A stretch of 64,000 bases of DNA from Nereocystis luetkeana (lineage: Eukaryota; Sar; Phaeophyceae; Laminariales; Laminariaceae). Below the pieces are notes generated by a model. The model did no database searches and was not told the DNA's origin. It saw nothing but the letters and a program-made list of their open reading frames with translations. The stretch lies in the NCBI GenBank assembly GCA_031213475.1, contig JARUPZ010000017.1:8760790-8824789 (forward strand), given 5' to 3'. Position numbers and translations under genes: made by a program. The number at the start of each line of letters is the position of its first letter. Position 1 is the stretch's first letter. This document shows positions 21,033 to 33,300 of the stretch, piece after piece.

Positions 21033-22199
21033 TAGACGATGCTGTTCACCCTGTAGGGGGGGGGTACGGGGGGTACGGGGGGAGAGGGGAGAGGTGGGGG
21101 TCCCCGACAGTATTCGGTTCGTGCGTGGTGCGACGCCGGTGTGCATGCGTGGCAGGGGGAGCTCCTTCGCGAAAAAGTTTGAAAATCTTCCTCACCCTGA
21201 TGGTATAGTCAGAGAGTGGTAGGATCGTGTGTAGCGCTCGACGCTGAAAACGATTCCGGGAAAAATAAATATCTTAGCCTCCCCCAAGCAGTGGGTCTAT
21301 ACTGCAAGTGTTCGCGCGAATCAACTCACGAAGTGGTGCGACCAAGAGCTGAGCTCGATGCAATAAGACAGATGAAGAATCCAAATCGGTCGGTGCGACG
21401 GCGTTTCTATGGTACAGTACTACGCCATATCACGCCTGTGAGTGGAGGCGGGAGCCGGTTTGCCGGACAGAGGCAAACTCCATGTATCAGACGAACTATC
21501 GAATTCGTGATTGTTTGGCGACAGCAGAACCAATTTTTCGGCTAAAGTGAGATTTAAGCAGGTAGTTAACGTAGGGGATGGCAAAAAAAAGTCGAAGTAA
21601 TTATTGAACGAAACAAATAGCGCTGGAAGCAGGGGGTTTGAGGGTTTGCATCAAATGTCGTGGCAGAGCCTGGTGCCTAAACTCACTGGGAAAAAATGAA
21701 AGGCTCACAAGCTGTTGTCATCCGTCATGCCCACAAATGTATACAGCTTTACCAAATACAGTCCCAATACCGGAAGGCGTGTCGGCCAACCAAATCGAAC
21801 TGCTGTAGTTAGTTCGTCATTTTTTTCGCCTGTTTTGTTAAGTCTCCTCTTCTTACGTGCGCTTTTAGAAAATACACTAAGAAGGTCGACGCGGCAAGTC
21901 CGTCCGGACACCCTCTTCGAGGTGTCTTTGTGCCCGATCCGTGGAGTGTGCCGCGCGTGGAAAATAAACAGTTGCGATGGGAACAAAAGTGTTCGCTTTT
22001 CGTCTCACCTCGACCAATCCGTCCTCTGGGGCCACGCGGGGGCTTGGGAAGGGGTGAAGAGACAGCCACCGCCTCCCACAGAATCCGTTTGACAACCTTC
22101 CGAGACGAATGCTTCAGTCGGCCGGACCACTGCCCTCAAGGCGGTAGGCCTCTTGGACGGGTGCCGTTATCGATCGTCTAAGAAACAAAGCATCCCGTT

Positions 22200-22335
22200 C
22201 CGAGTTGTGTTGGTAGGGGTTGAATTGGAATGGGTTGGGTTGGACTGGGTTGGGTTGGGTTGGGTTGGGCTAGTTCGGGTTGGGTCGTAGAGGGTTTGCG
22301 TCGGTTAGGATTGCGATTGGGCTTCGGGTTGGGTG
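22200..22335. repeat. GGGTT-type satellite
   Basis: Imperfect TTGGG/GGGTT units in intergenic DNA. Confidence 0.8.
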
Positions 22336-23140
22336 GGGGTTGATATTTAGTTTAGGTGGAAACCGAGCGAACGTGCTGTCTATCAAGTGACACGCGATAC
22401 GCAGGTGGGATAACCGTCCGGCGTTCCCCGGCTTGTCTATGGTATGTACGGTATGTGTGGCCGGTACAATCGAGCAGTGAAGGCACACTTGCTCGTGTGG
22501 TCCATGTACCTTGGCATGCACGTGTGTAAATGGCAATACAGTAAATACATGGCAGAATAGTATCACTCGGTGCGTTGACTATCGGGCAAGCTCATTGTGG
22601 AACGTTGATCGGCCGAAACCAACGTAGGTCTCCAGTATCCCCGGTTCTCACGGAACACGGCAACATGTATACGAGGGGGGAATATCAGGCCAGGTCTTTT
22701 ACATTTTTGGAAGTCGGATCCGTGCTGTATGCGGGGGGCATACATCGTAAATACCTCGTAAAGTGTGTGCGATGCCAGGTACTGGTACACCAGGTATCAC
22801 CCTACTATCGGTATATATACGATACCACAACAGTATGCTGCACCGTGTGAGTACAATAAACAATGGTGTACTCGTAGATAGTGTTGGGGACCCTCTACAT
22901 GCGACTGTACCAAATTACCGCTGCATGTACGTAGGTATACGTAGCTTCTGGGCATTCGTACAGTGCTCTACCAGATACTGTGCTGCACGTTGCGTTGTAC
23001 TGCTGCAGCGCTTCCGTCAATACGACTGCCAGCTGAGAGAGCTCTATTCGCACAGCGCGGACGCCGACACGATACAATCGCTTCGCGTACCACCGAACAT
23101 TTAGTCTCCTCGCCTCTCGTTGCCAGGCACCATGTCATAC

Positions 23141-23291
23141 CTTCGCTGGCCACGTTCGCGGCGCCCTCCACCGCTCTCTGGGCAGATACGAAGTATCTCT
23201 TGTGTTCCAGGTGGCCGAGAATTCCGCGAGCTATCCCAGGTTTGGTGAGGACAGGATCCACAAGATGGCTCCAGAAGCCCCGGAGGTGTCG
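23141..23291 (-). CDS. Isolated exon of an unidentified gene
   Basis: The acceptor CTATCTTTCAG follows a strong pyrimidine tract, and the donor is GTATGA. Entered in phase 0, it leaves one base of the next codon. The 50 residues (including HLVDPVLTKPGIARGI and LGHLEHKRYFVSAQRAVEG) look like real amphipathic helix. The pattern recalls N-terminal helices of vesicle-tethering subunits such as exocyst Sec8, but I would not assign it. No partner exon was found on either side. It could belong to an unresolved 5' part of the tetraspanin-like gene, to a gene remnant, or to a separate gene. Confidence 0.5.
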
Positions 23292-23907
23292 CTGAAAGAT
23301 AGAGGCGAGGCGCCCCTTTGACGTTGATGGCGATCGGATGCGGTGGTTTTTGTTGGAGCTTCCTCAAAGAGAGAGGCAGATAGAAGGAGAATGAGCAGGA
23401 TAAAAGAGAGATGGAGGGAGAAAGGGAGAGAAAGACAACAACGAGAAAGGGACGCAAGAAACAAAGCACGAGCGAGCTCTCGTGCCGGGATCTCGAAGAA
23501 TGTCTCACAGCAGCAGTATTGTGTGCCTCTCCTTGCTCATGCTCGTGTGCCGTCTCAAATATATCTTCCCTGATCTCTAGTGCGCCCCGACAGGCTAGCG
23601 TAGGTGTTTGCCCCTCGTATTATTTCACTCTCCCGACTACTAGGGAGGTGATACTAGCAGCTAGTAGGACAGTAGGACAATAGGACGGCGGAAGGACGTT
23701 ATTGCCCTGTTTCGCCACGCTACTCGCTGCTCGACCACACGCGGATCCGTCGAAAAGTGGGGTAAAAACAAATATTGAAACCGTCAAACTGGAACTCCTG
23801 GTGGAGGCGTTATTATTCAGGGGTAAGGTGGGTCATGTAATCACGCCGCACCTGCGCAGAGTGTGCAGAGTGGCCTGTGTCCTGTTCTTGGTGTGGTACA
23901 AGCTACG

Positions 23908-24392
23908 ATGCCGCGGACGAGGGCACTCTCTGGCCTCCTGTGCCTGGTAACGTGCCCGCTGACCGAGCCTTCAGCTGTCACCACTCCCTCTGGTGTTGCA
24001 TCCTTGGCTTCTCCCCCTCTCCGCTATTTTCCGGCATGGCTCACCTTACCCTTCCCCATCGCACCGGCTCACTTCTGTCGCCAAAGACGATGCTGCTCAG
24101 CTCGGAACAGCGGTCGCACTGCTCTGCAGCACGGCACCGGCCGAAAGCGCCGACGCGAGGCGTGCTCGCTACAGTATCGTGGCGCAACTGCGGGGTGGCA
24201 GGTGCCAGTCATCGGCGAGCGCGGCTGGGCCAATTGGGGTGGGGACGGGGATTGCAGCAGCAGCAGCAGCAGTGATGGTCTCATGATGATTCGGTGGGGC
24301 AATGGGCGCCTTGAGACACAGCCGCTGCTTGGTGTGGAGGGTGGTTGGGGCAGTCCCGCTTTGCGTTGCGGTGCTGGTGGCGCCTCGGAAAG
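23908..24392 (+). CDS. mTERF gene, candidate exon 1 (targeting region)
   Basis: Opens at an ATG with a hydrophobic leader (RALSGLLCLVTCPL), then an S/T/R-rich stretch. It ends AG|GTGAGG after two bases of a codon, the phase exon 2 needs. However all three forward frames are long-open here. A second frame contains a helix-like segment (QLGTAVALLCSTAPAESA) that could be a shorter exon of about 24086-24210 with the same exit phase. The start and frame are therefore unsettled. Confidence 0.4.
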
Positions 24393-27300
24393 GTGAGGAG
24401 CGTGGTGGGGGCACGGGTGCCCCCTTTGTGGGGTGTGTGGAATGTGGAGTGTGTTTTAAGTTGTTGACTCCTGAATCTGCAGGTTGATGCAGCAGCAACA
24501 GCAGCAACAACTTTATGTTGATACCCTCCGGTAGGCAGGTAGCTCACAAACAACCAACATCAGCAGCAGCAGCAGCAGCAGCAGTACAGCAGTAGCGGAA
24601 ACAGCAACAGGCTCCAGTCTGCCAGTGTTGTGAACCGAAAGTGAAAAGTGCCTCGGTCGGTTTTTCGGTTTTCCCCCGAAACGTCGGTCGGTTTGGGTCG
24701 AAGTAAACCGAAACCGATCCGAATATTTCTCGGTCGTGTTTCTCGGTCGGTTTTCTCGTCAAACCCAATGAAACGGTCAGTGTTTCGAAGGGTTCGATGC
24801 GCATGTTGTTGGTGTAATGTGACACATGATCGCATGGTGTCAAATGGCCCTCCTGCAGTACCTGCGTCTGCTGCGCCAGACGGTACAGGCCGACATAAGC
24901 TATCATATTGGTACGTCAGACGGGGCCCGTCAGACGTGCTATTAATAATATTTTGCAGCAACCAATAATTACAGATACAGCAGTCAGTTAGTTGCTGCAC
25001 TAAAAACCTTTTTGTGGGATTGTGTATAACTTGCAGCATACAGCTAACGCCATGAGCCATGAGCCATGAGGAATTCTACGTTGCTCAAGGGGGGGGCTGT
25101 GAAGACGAAGAGGCGTTATTATTATTGTAGGCAGAGGGCGACTGTCGCAGCGCGACAGCAGTGCAGCAAACGAAGAAGCCAGCACTGCCGTCTGCATTCG
25201 ACATGATTTATCCCTCGCAGTCTCGCGGCGCACAGTGCCCTGTGCCCCGTGCGATAGCTGCTGCCTGCTGCCACTGCTGTGCTTCTGTGTGCGGTGCTGC
25301 TATACGTACGAACTGCTATGCTGTTGCGAGATGTGGGCTGCGTGCTGGCTATGGGTTGTGTGCTGGCCGTGTCGCGTATGGCGCATGTATACAAAACTAT
25401 GAAGAGGTTTCCGTACTCGATATGAGGGCTTCATTGGGATAGGGGACAGGGAAAAAAAGAACCGACCGAGAAAAACCGAGTCGGTTTTCCGGTTTCGGTT
25501 TATTTTTCCAAACGGAAAACCGACCAATAAAAGTCGGTAACCGGTTGGAAAAACCGACAAAAAATCGACCGAAAAAACGAGTTTCGGTTTTCGGTTCACA
25601 ACACTGGCAACAGCAGCAGTAGCGGAAACAGCAGCAGCAGCAGCAGTAGGTTTTGACGGAACAGTGGGACAAGGGTGAGGGCGGCGCGGGTGTGCACTAC
25701 CAATCGACCAATACAAAAATGAGGTGGTCTATTGGAGTTGGACTAAACACTAACATCATAGTTTCACCCTCCTGAACCCCATCCACAGAACGCCACAACA
25801 CCAGTGTAACTCTGGAAATGGTGAGTGGGTTGCCAGTACTGCTGCAGTTCTAGTACTCCAAATAGGCGCGCCCCGGAGGTTGTGTCATAGGTTTGAGCGT
25901 GCCTTGCATTCATACGAGAGCAGCTCATCACTTCTTCGAGAAAACCGACGGAGAAAACGGCTGACAGTCACAACTGTGTACCAGCTGGCGTAAATCTGCT
26001 CGTCCAAGCGAAGTGGCTTAGACGTGCCTGAATGAAATGATGTTGTTCTAATGAGGGGGGGGGGGGGGGGGTCACGGAGGTTGTTTCCGGCCTCGGCTGA
26101 CGGCGGCCACCATCAAACTAACCCCAACCCTATCCAGAGGCCTGCTTGGTTGGTGTGCCTGCTGTGGTCGATTGTTGTGCTTGTTGGAGAGGCTCTATTT
26201 ATTTGGTGTTCGGGCACATCTGAGGAAGTTCGCCTGAACGGGCAGATATGCCCGATTTCGCTGTGGACGGTGCGAATAACACGTCAAATACTAACCCGAG
26301 CCCCGACCAACAACCGCTGTCAAGGGTCACGTTCTCGTAGATATTTTCGCCTCGTAGACAAGCAGAGCTCACAGCTTGCCTCTTATTCTACACGATGGTT
26401 GGCACACATTGCTGTGCACGAGTGCACGGGGCGAGGAGGATTTACCCTGGTTGACTGGGTCCAGGTTCGGGTTATTATTATATATATACTCTGTAGTTCG
26501 AGTCGTACACGGCAGTACAGTAGTGAATATCGAACATTTTTATAGTGTAGAATACCTACAGCGGGCCAGTAGATCTCAGCGCTTGTTCGACGCTATGGTT
26601 GAAGAACACACTGTCGTGTACCATTGTGACGAGACAGAGGGACTGGTCTATATAGCCCATGGTTGGTTGGGCCTGATTGCCTTAAGGCGTGGGTTAGGGC
26701 CAATTATACTAGCTAGTGTTGTACACAGCAGCGGTCATTTTCAACCACAGCGGGTGCTGAATGCCCGGTATTTGGTACCTGGTAGGTGGTAAGAAGAGTA
26801 AAGGCCCCCACTTACTCGATGCTATGGTCGAAGCACACTGTGTCTGCGAGAGAACGGGACTGATTCGAACGAATGGCTGATTGGCTGAGGGTTACGGTTC
26901 ACGGCTTTTTCGTTGTATTCGCCCGCAGTCAACCTCAAAGGCAGTGTCGATTGCCTGGTACAGCAACTGGTGTGGCCGGTAGAGTTCCACCACTTGTTCG
27001 ACGCTATGGTTGACGGCTGGCACACAACGCGTGTGCGAGGCAAGGGGAGTAGTGATATCCAATGGTTGGTTGAGTCTGGTTTGGCGTAGGCTCGGGGGGC
27101 TAGTTACGTTTGTCTCCTGCACGAAGTAGTCACCTCTCAGCCATGCCATACCGGCGATTACATGGCACTGCGTCAACGTTTTTTTTTAGCAATGTGGTAC
27201 ATGTGAGCTCCGTTCCTGCCGCCGTGTAGAACTCCAACAAAACAGCACCGTTTGTTTGGCGTCGCTTCACCTCGTGATGCCACAATTTCGGCGATCCGTG

Positions 27301-30300
27301 ACGTGATTATTTAGGCTTCTACTCTACTCTTACGTCTATTAATGACTGCAGACTGCATACTGCAGACGGCCATAAGCCAGAGGTACCTGGCGTAGCGTTG
27401 TGGCGAACACGGGGTATATCATCTATGGCATGAGCCTCTGTGATCCCGCGCGAGATGATGTCAGATCGGCAACCGACAGGAACGCACGAGCAGCAACCCG
27501 GTCTACCCAGTGTTGCTGTGGTCGGGCGCTCGCGCAACAGGATGCATGGAACTGTCATCAACTTGTGTGCGTCGGTGGGTTCCGGTCGGTCAGTATGTCC
27601 CTTGGTCGGTCGGTTAGTATGTATGTTGGTCGATCGGTCGGTCGGTCGATCGGTCTCTTGGTCGGTTGGCCTGTCGGTTGATCGGTCGGTCGGTCGGTCC
27701 CTTCAGTCATCCCCGAAGGGCTTTCAATCTTCCGGCCGTGTAAACTTGAAGCTGGTACTCGTAGTCGCTCGTAAGTATCAGGGTCGTTCACGGGTGGGGT
27801 GAGGCATCGCCGGTCAGGTATTGGCGACCGGACCCAACCCGCGAGAGTCTGAAAAGCTCCTGACCCGACCCGACCCAACTCGCGAGGTTAAAAAAGAACT
27901 TCTTGATCATGGCTTACTCGTGAAGAGCCGTGGTATTTCGGGATAGGGCTCATTTGCAGAGGCAACAGCGACTGTGATATATACAGCAGCGCGTCACGGC
28001 CAGCGGAGCGATATCACAGGTCGTGATCGGTTTTGTAGGCCTTGCCCGCTGCGGGAGGCCCCGTGTGACACTCCGTACCAGTACAGCAGCAGCAGTAGCA
28101 GTAGGTGGACGAAACTGTACTGGTGTGCAGTTTGCCATTCGTTTACACTACTTCACGTACGCGTACTTTTTTCAGGTTGACACTCTGCCTCGAACAGTTC
28201 ATCCTGCCCGCGGCATACCACTCCTGGTTGCCGTTTGCTGACTCGTGGATTTGGTGACTGTTCAGCCATACACCCTTCGTGCGTTGCTTCGCCACTGATT
28301 TCTGATTGGTGGGATTGGAGAGTGTTCAGCCAATCAACGTGCGTGCACTGCTTAGCCTCTGATTGCTGTTTGGTTTATTCGATGATTGTTTAACCTTTCA
28401 CCGTGCGTGCTGCATTTCGCCGGTGATTGTCGATGGGTGGAACTGGCGATTAGTCAACCAACCGCCATGCGTGCGTTTGTTAGCCTCTGAGTCCTGTTGT
28501 AATCGGGGAGTATTCAACCATTCACCGTCCGCGACTTATTTCGCCGCTATTTGCTGATTGGTGGAATTGGCAAATGTTCAACCAACCGCTGCACGTAGCC
28601 TCTGGTTGCTGTTGCAATCAGCGACTGTCCATCCATTGTCCGCGAGTGGGTTGTTTCGCCGCTGATTTCTATTGATGGGATTGGACATAGTTAACCTCTG
28701 ATTGCTGTTTGGTGTAATCGATGATTTTTCAACCATCCACCGTGCATGAGTCATTTCGCAACTAATTGCTCGAGGAAATGTGTGACCACGGTGCGTTTGT
28801 TATTCCGCCGCTGCTTGCTGCAACCAACCACCGTGCGTGCGTTACTCAGTCTCTGATTACTGCCTGGTTTAGTCGGCGACTGTCCAACTCTTCACCGTGC
28901 GTGCGTTCGTTCACGGCTGATCGTATAGAGTGGTCGATTGGCGGCAGTTCAACCGCCTTTTGACCTTGCGCGCGTGACTTGACCAGCTGATTGGTGGAAT
29001 CGGTTGCGGTTCAACCATTCTCCCCTGCATGCTTCACATCACGTCACTCGCTTATTGGTGGAATTGGCGCCTGCGTGCGATTGGTGCAATCGGCGACTGT
29101 TTATTATAGCCGTTCAACCCGCCTGCGTCTGCTTCGCTCCCTGCCGATTGCTGATTGCTGAAACTGGCTGTTCGATCACGAGGCAGCGCGGAGGATACGG
29201 GCGGTCGTGAAGCCGGGGTTTCAAGGGAGAAAGGCTTTCTGCGGGAGGCTTTGGGCATGACGCACGAACAGGCGCAGGTTGGTGTTTTTTTGGTGACGCT
29301 TGGTATGGCTGACTCTTTCCAGCAAAGGTGCGAGGAGGCCGCAGTTCGACCCCTTGGCTGGCCGCTGCAACCGTTCTAAGCGTCAAGACCTATCGACGCC
29401 TTCATGTGTCTGTATTTTTCGGGGGGCGGCATGCAGATGAGGCCTTCTTGAAGTTCTCTTCGTTCGTCGCTTCCTGTGCTGGCGGGGGCACTAAATATTC
29501 CATTACATCGTGATTTTCGGAAGATGGATTATTCGTGTATAGTACGAAAACGAAATGCCAGGTATGCTGTGAAGGAGACCGGAGCTTGAAGCCTTGACTG
29601 ACTGACCGCTCCCGTTCACTTAAAAGTAGTATGTCGAGAAAAAAGAAACTTGGCCTTGACACGTCCGAAAATACTAAATCTGGCGGTTTGACAGCTTTGA
29701 CTGACCGCTCCCGTTCACTTAAACTACAGCAGGATGTTAAGGCGAGAAGAAAGTCATTGACGCGTCTATCAATACGAAAGACCGCGGTTTGACAGCTTGA
29801 CTGACCTCTCCCGTTTACTAACACCAGCATGTTGAGGCAAAAAGAGACTTATTCAAGCTGTCGTCCATAAGCATGTCCGTCTCACGAGCGGTTCTTAGTA
29901 GGATGCAGCTCACCCTTCATGCGACTCGCGGAACAGCTCACGGCGCTTCGCTCTTGGCCCAGGCAATGTCTGCCTGGTCGGTGAAACCCCGATGTGCTCC
30001 GTCCCGGCGTTGTAGGGATGCGAGGGTCTATGGTCGTGCGAGTACGGCCATGCATGATGTCGAGAACCCCCCCCCCCCCCCGCCGCGCCCACAGCTGGTG
30101 GTCGAGTTAGATCATTTGTGCGAGGTAAATAACCTTTACTCCGCTCAAGGGATATGATCGTATCACGAAGTGTTTATGGTAAGGCACCCAAGAGGTAGTT
30201 ACATAGTACTCTCATTGCTGTCTCTGGAAGTGGCCACACCGGAAATTAAATTAAGTGATCGAAGCTGTCACCCGTATGCAAGTCCGCCTCACAAGCGGTT

Positions 30301-33300
30301 CTTGGAAGGATGCCGCTCACCCTTCATACGACTCGCCGGACATCTCACCGCGCTTCGCGCTTGGTGCAAGCAATATCTGCCTGGTAGGTGAAAACCCGAC
30401 ATGCTCCGTCCCGGCATTGTAGGGATGCCAGGGTCTATGGCTATACGACTACGGCCATGCACGAGATCGAGTACATCTCTCCTATCGAGTACACCCCCCC
30501 CCCCCCCCCCCCCCCGACATGCTCCGTCCCGCCATTGTAGGAATGCGAGGGTCTGTGATCATACGACTACGGCCGTGCATGATATCGAGTACACCACTCC
30601 TATCGAATACACCGCCCCCCCCAACCTCCCGTCGCACAATGCCGCCATTTACGTCTGTTTTGTGCAGAGGACGATTGGCCGATGCGAAGACCTGCAGCTA
30701 GGAGTTGCCACAGAAGTGGTGGCGTTTTGCACGGGAGGGGGGTTGGGTCTCTCCACAAGGCGGGTGAGGTTTCTGGCTGAGACAAGGTCCAGTTACGTAT
30801 TAACTTAGTTTTCGATCTCCAGTGTAAATATAGAGATATGTGGGCCGGCAGAGAGGCATTTTTGTTCATAAGCGGAAAGATGCAACCAACAGGCGGTCGC
30901 CAACCATCGTAATCCCACCCCTTTTCTCCACCCCCCCCCCCCCCCCCCCCTCCCATTTCCTCTCCCCCCTCCCCCCCCCCCCCCCTTGCCCCCATCCACA
31001 GCTGCGCGCCATGGTGGTTAAAAACCCTTCGATTTTGGAGGCGCCTGTGTCCGAGCGATTGGCCCCTCAGGTAGATCGATGGCTGCAAGGGTCTGGCCTG
31101 GGACTGACGCGTGACGCCCTCGGAGCGATGTCGGTCTCCTGTCCGGAGGTGGGAGTTGGAGGGTGGGAGGGGAGAGGAAGAGGAGAGCGCGGGGGGGGGG
31201 GGGTTATTTGTTGCACGTCTTTGTCTTCTGGATATTTACCACGCATCCCTTTCGAGACGCCTCATTGTTTTTAGGCCCATCCTGTAAGGATCTACAGCAG
31301 CAGCGATATTTTCCACGCAACGCTTGACTTGACTTTGAGCAATTTGCGCACTTGGAACAGGTCTGACAAATCATGATCTATCTTATATATATATCTGCAG
31401 TAGATGACCTATATAGTTTCTCACCTGCCGTTGTAACGTTGTCCTGTAGCTGCATAGTACGGCCCCCACGCGGCAGCACGAGCTAGATCGTATCATACAC
31501 GATCGGGAACATATTATGCATCTGTCTTGAAAAATTTAGATCATGATCTGTAGATGACCTGTAGGTGATCTGTAGGTGATCTGTACATGATCTGTGCTGA
31601 TATGCACATGATCTGTAGATGATCGGTCGGAAGTGCGCAATGTTGCAAGGTAGTAAGCCCCATTGGTATGCCCATCAGATGGGCTTGCAAGTAATTGCAT
31701 GCAATACGATACACATCGGGATTGCAAGCACATCGCGCATACTGCTCCTCATGCGAGTGGGAAATGTTGGGGCTATACTACAATCAAGTAAAACCCTAAC
31801 GTAGTGCTGCCGGGAGGATGAGGTGGGGGGGGTTGGAGACGGGGGGGGGGGTGGGGGTACTCGCGTAGTGCTGCCGGGAGGATAAGGTGGGAGGGGTGGA
31901 GACGGGGGGGGGGGGTGGGGGTACTCGATATCGTGCGGAGTGCACTCGATATCATGCATGGCCGTAGTCGTATTTCCGTGGAAAGGGGGGGACTGAGGGG
32001 TGGGAGGGGGAGGAAGGTTGTCGGTTGCCTGTCCTGAGCTCCCGAGCTGGGAGTTGGAGCGTGCAGGCGGAGGAGGAGGAGCGGGGTTGGAGGAGTGGCG
32101 GGGGGGGGGAAAGGGGGGGGGGGCGTACTCATTTGTTGCTTGCCTTAGTCATGTGACCATTCACCACGCATCCCTTTCGAGACGGGGAGGAGTAGGGGGG
32201 GAAGGGGGCAATGGTTGTCGCCTGTCCCGAGGCAGGTGGATGACGGGGAGGACGGGAAAGGGGGGAGAAGTTTCTTTATTTCTCGTTTGTTTTCTCACTT
32301 TCTGTTTTTTTCTTTTTATAAAATTATGAAATACGTCAGCTGTGAGTTCGACTGATTATATAGTTGATACTCAACTTTGCAAGCTGCGTAATATGTCTCG
32401 CATGTGTCCCATTTTTACCGAATTTCCAAATTTTATGATAGGCCGTTCGCGCGTATTCTATATGTATTTCTTTGTCAAGGATTTAGGCCAGTGACTCCCC
32501 TGGATGCTGCCCGGGTCAACAAATCTTTTGTGATTATTCTCCTCCTTCCGTGTTTTTTTTTTTCGTTTCTTCGCTCGCTTGCTTGCTTTTCTGTGATCCC
32601 TCCCCCTCACCTCCTCCTACATTGTATACCTGGTATGTATAGATAGGTTGTATTGGCGTCGGTTGGCGACGGCGCTGTAAACCACGCCTCTCACTGCATG
32701 AGCTACGGTAGACAATCAGGGTACAGTTATTTATTTTATTTTATTTTTTCCCGGTATGAAGCGCTCCACCTCCGATGTAGCTTTTTTTTCATTTTTTCAC
32801 TATTCGCCGCCTAGGGATGAATCACAATTCACGAATAACTGGCCGATCGAGCGACAGCTATCCAGGTGCAAGCCGCGGGCTCTTTCTGCCAGCACCGTTC
32901 CGTGCGGCACCCACCTGGCACCCCCACAAGCACGATCAACCAAACAGTGCCCGCTGCTGCTGTCGATTTGAGCTACGTATTGCTGATACGTACCCAGCCA
33001 AAGAGTATGAACCAGAACGCCTGAGTCTCTCTACGTACAACAACAGACTGCAGGTTATTTTATTTTTTTCCCATTTTTCGCGGTCACCACGGCTGGCGGT
33101 TCAATTGCGGTAGATTGTTTTTGTGCGGGAATAGAGGCGTTCTACGGTAGAGGTTCACCTTGAGTTTTCCGAGGCTCCTCACTCGCGGAGCTCCATATCT
33201 CATCCGACAAATGATACCTCAGCAAAAAAAACAAATTGCTTCCCGATGAGAAATCCCACGGCCCAAGTATACAAGAACGTCATTTTTGGAAACAAGATTG

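Larger units (their letters stand above)
18352..23140. other. Intergenic or undetected 5' exons
   Basis: Contains family 1 and 2 MITEs, one M3 copy, a GGGTT satellite and a 70-bp segment (18965-19030) resembling 16935-17000. A possible exon at about 21730-22090 was not accepted. Confidence 0.4.

Noticed and set aside
21705-22095. Possible short exons (for example FDLVGRHAFRYWDC on the minus strand near 21760)
   Set aside because: Acceptor and donor look fair, but no second exon joins in phase with an open frame, and the opposite strand is equally open.
24169-24510. Minus-strand frame over the candidate mTERF exon 1
   Set aside because: Leu- and Ala-rich runs come from the CAG repeat; no splice partner fits, though the region is ambiguous.
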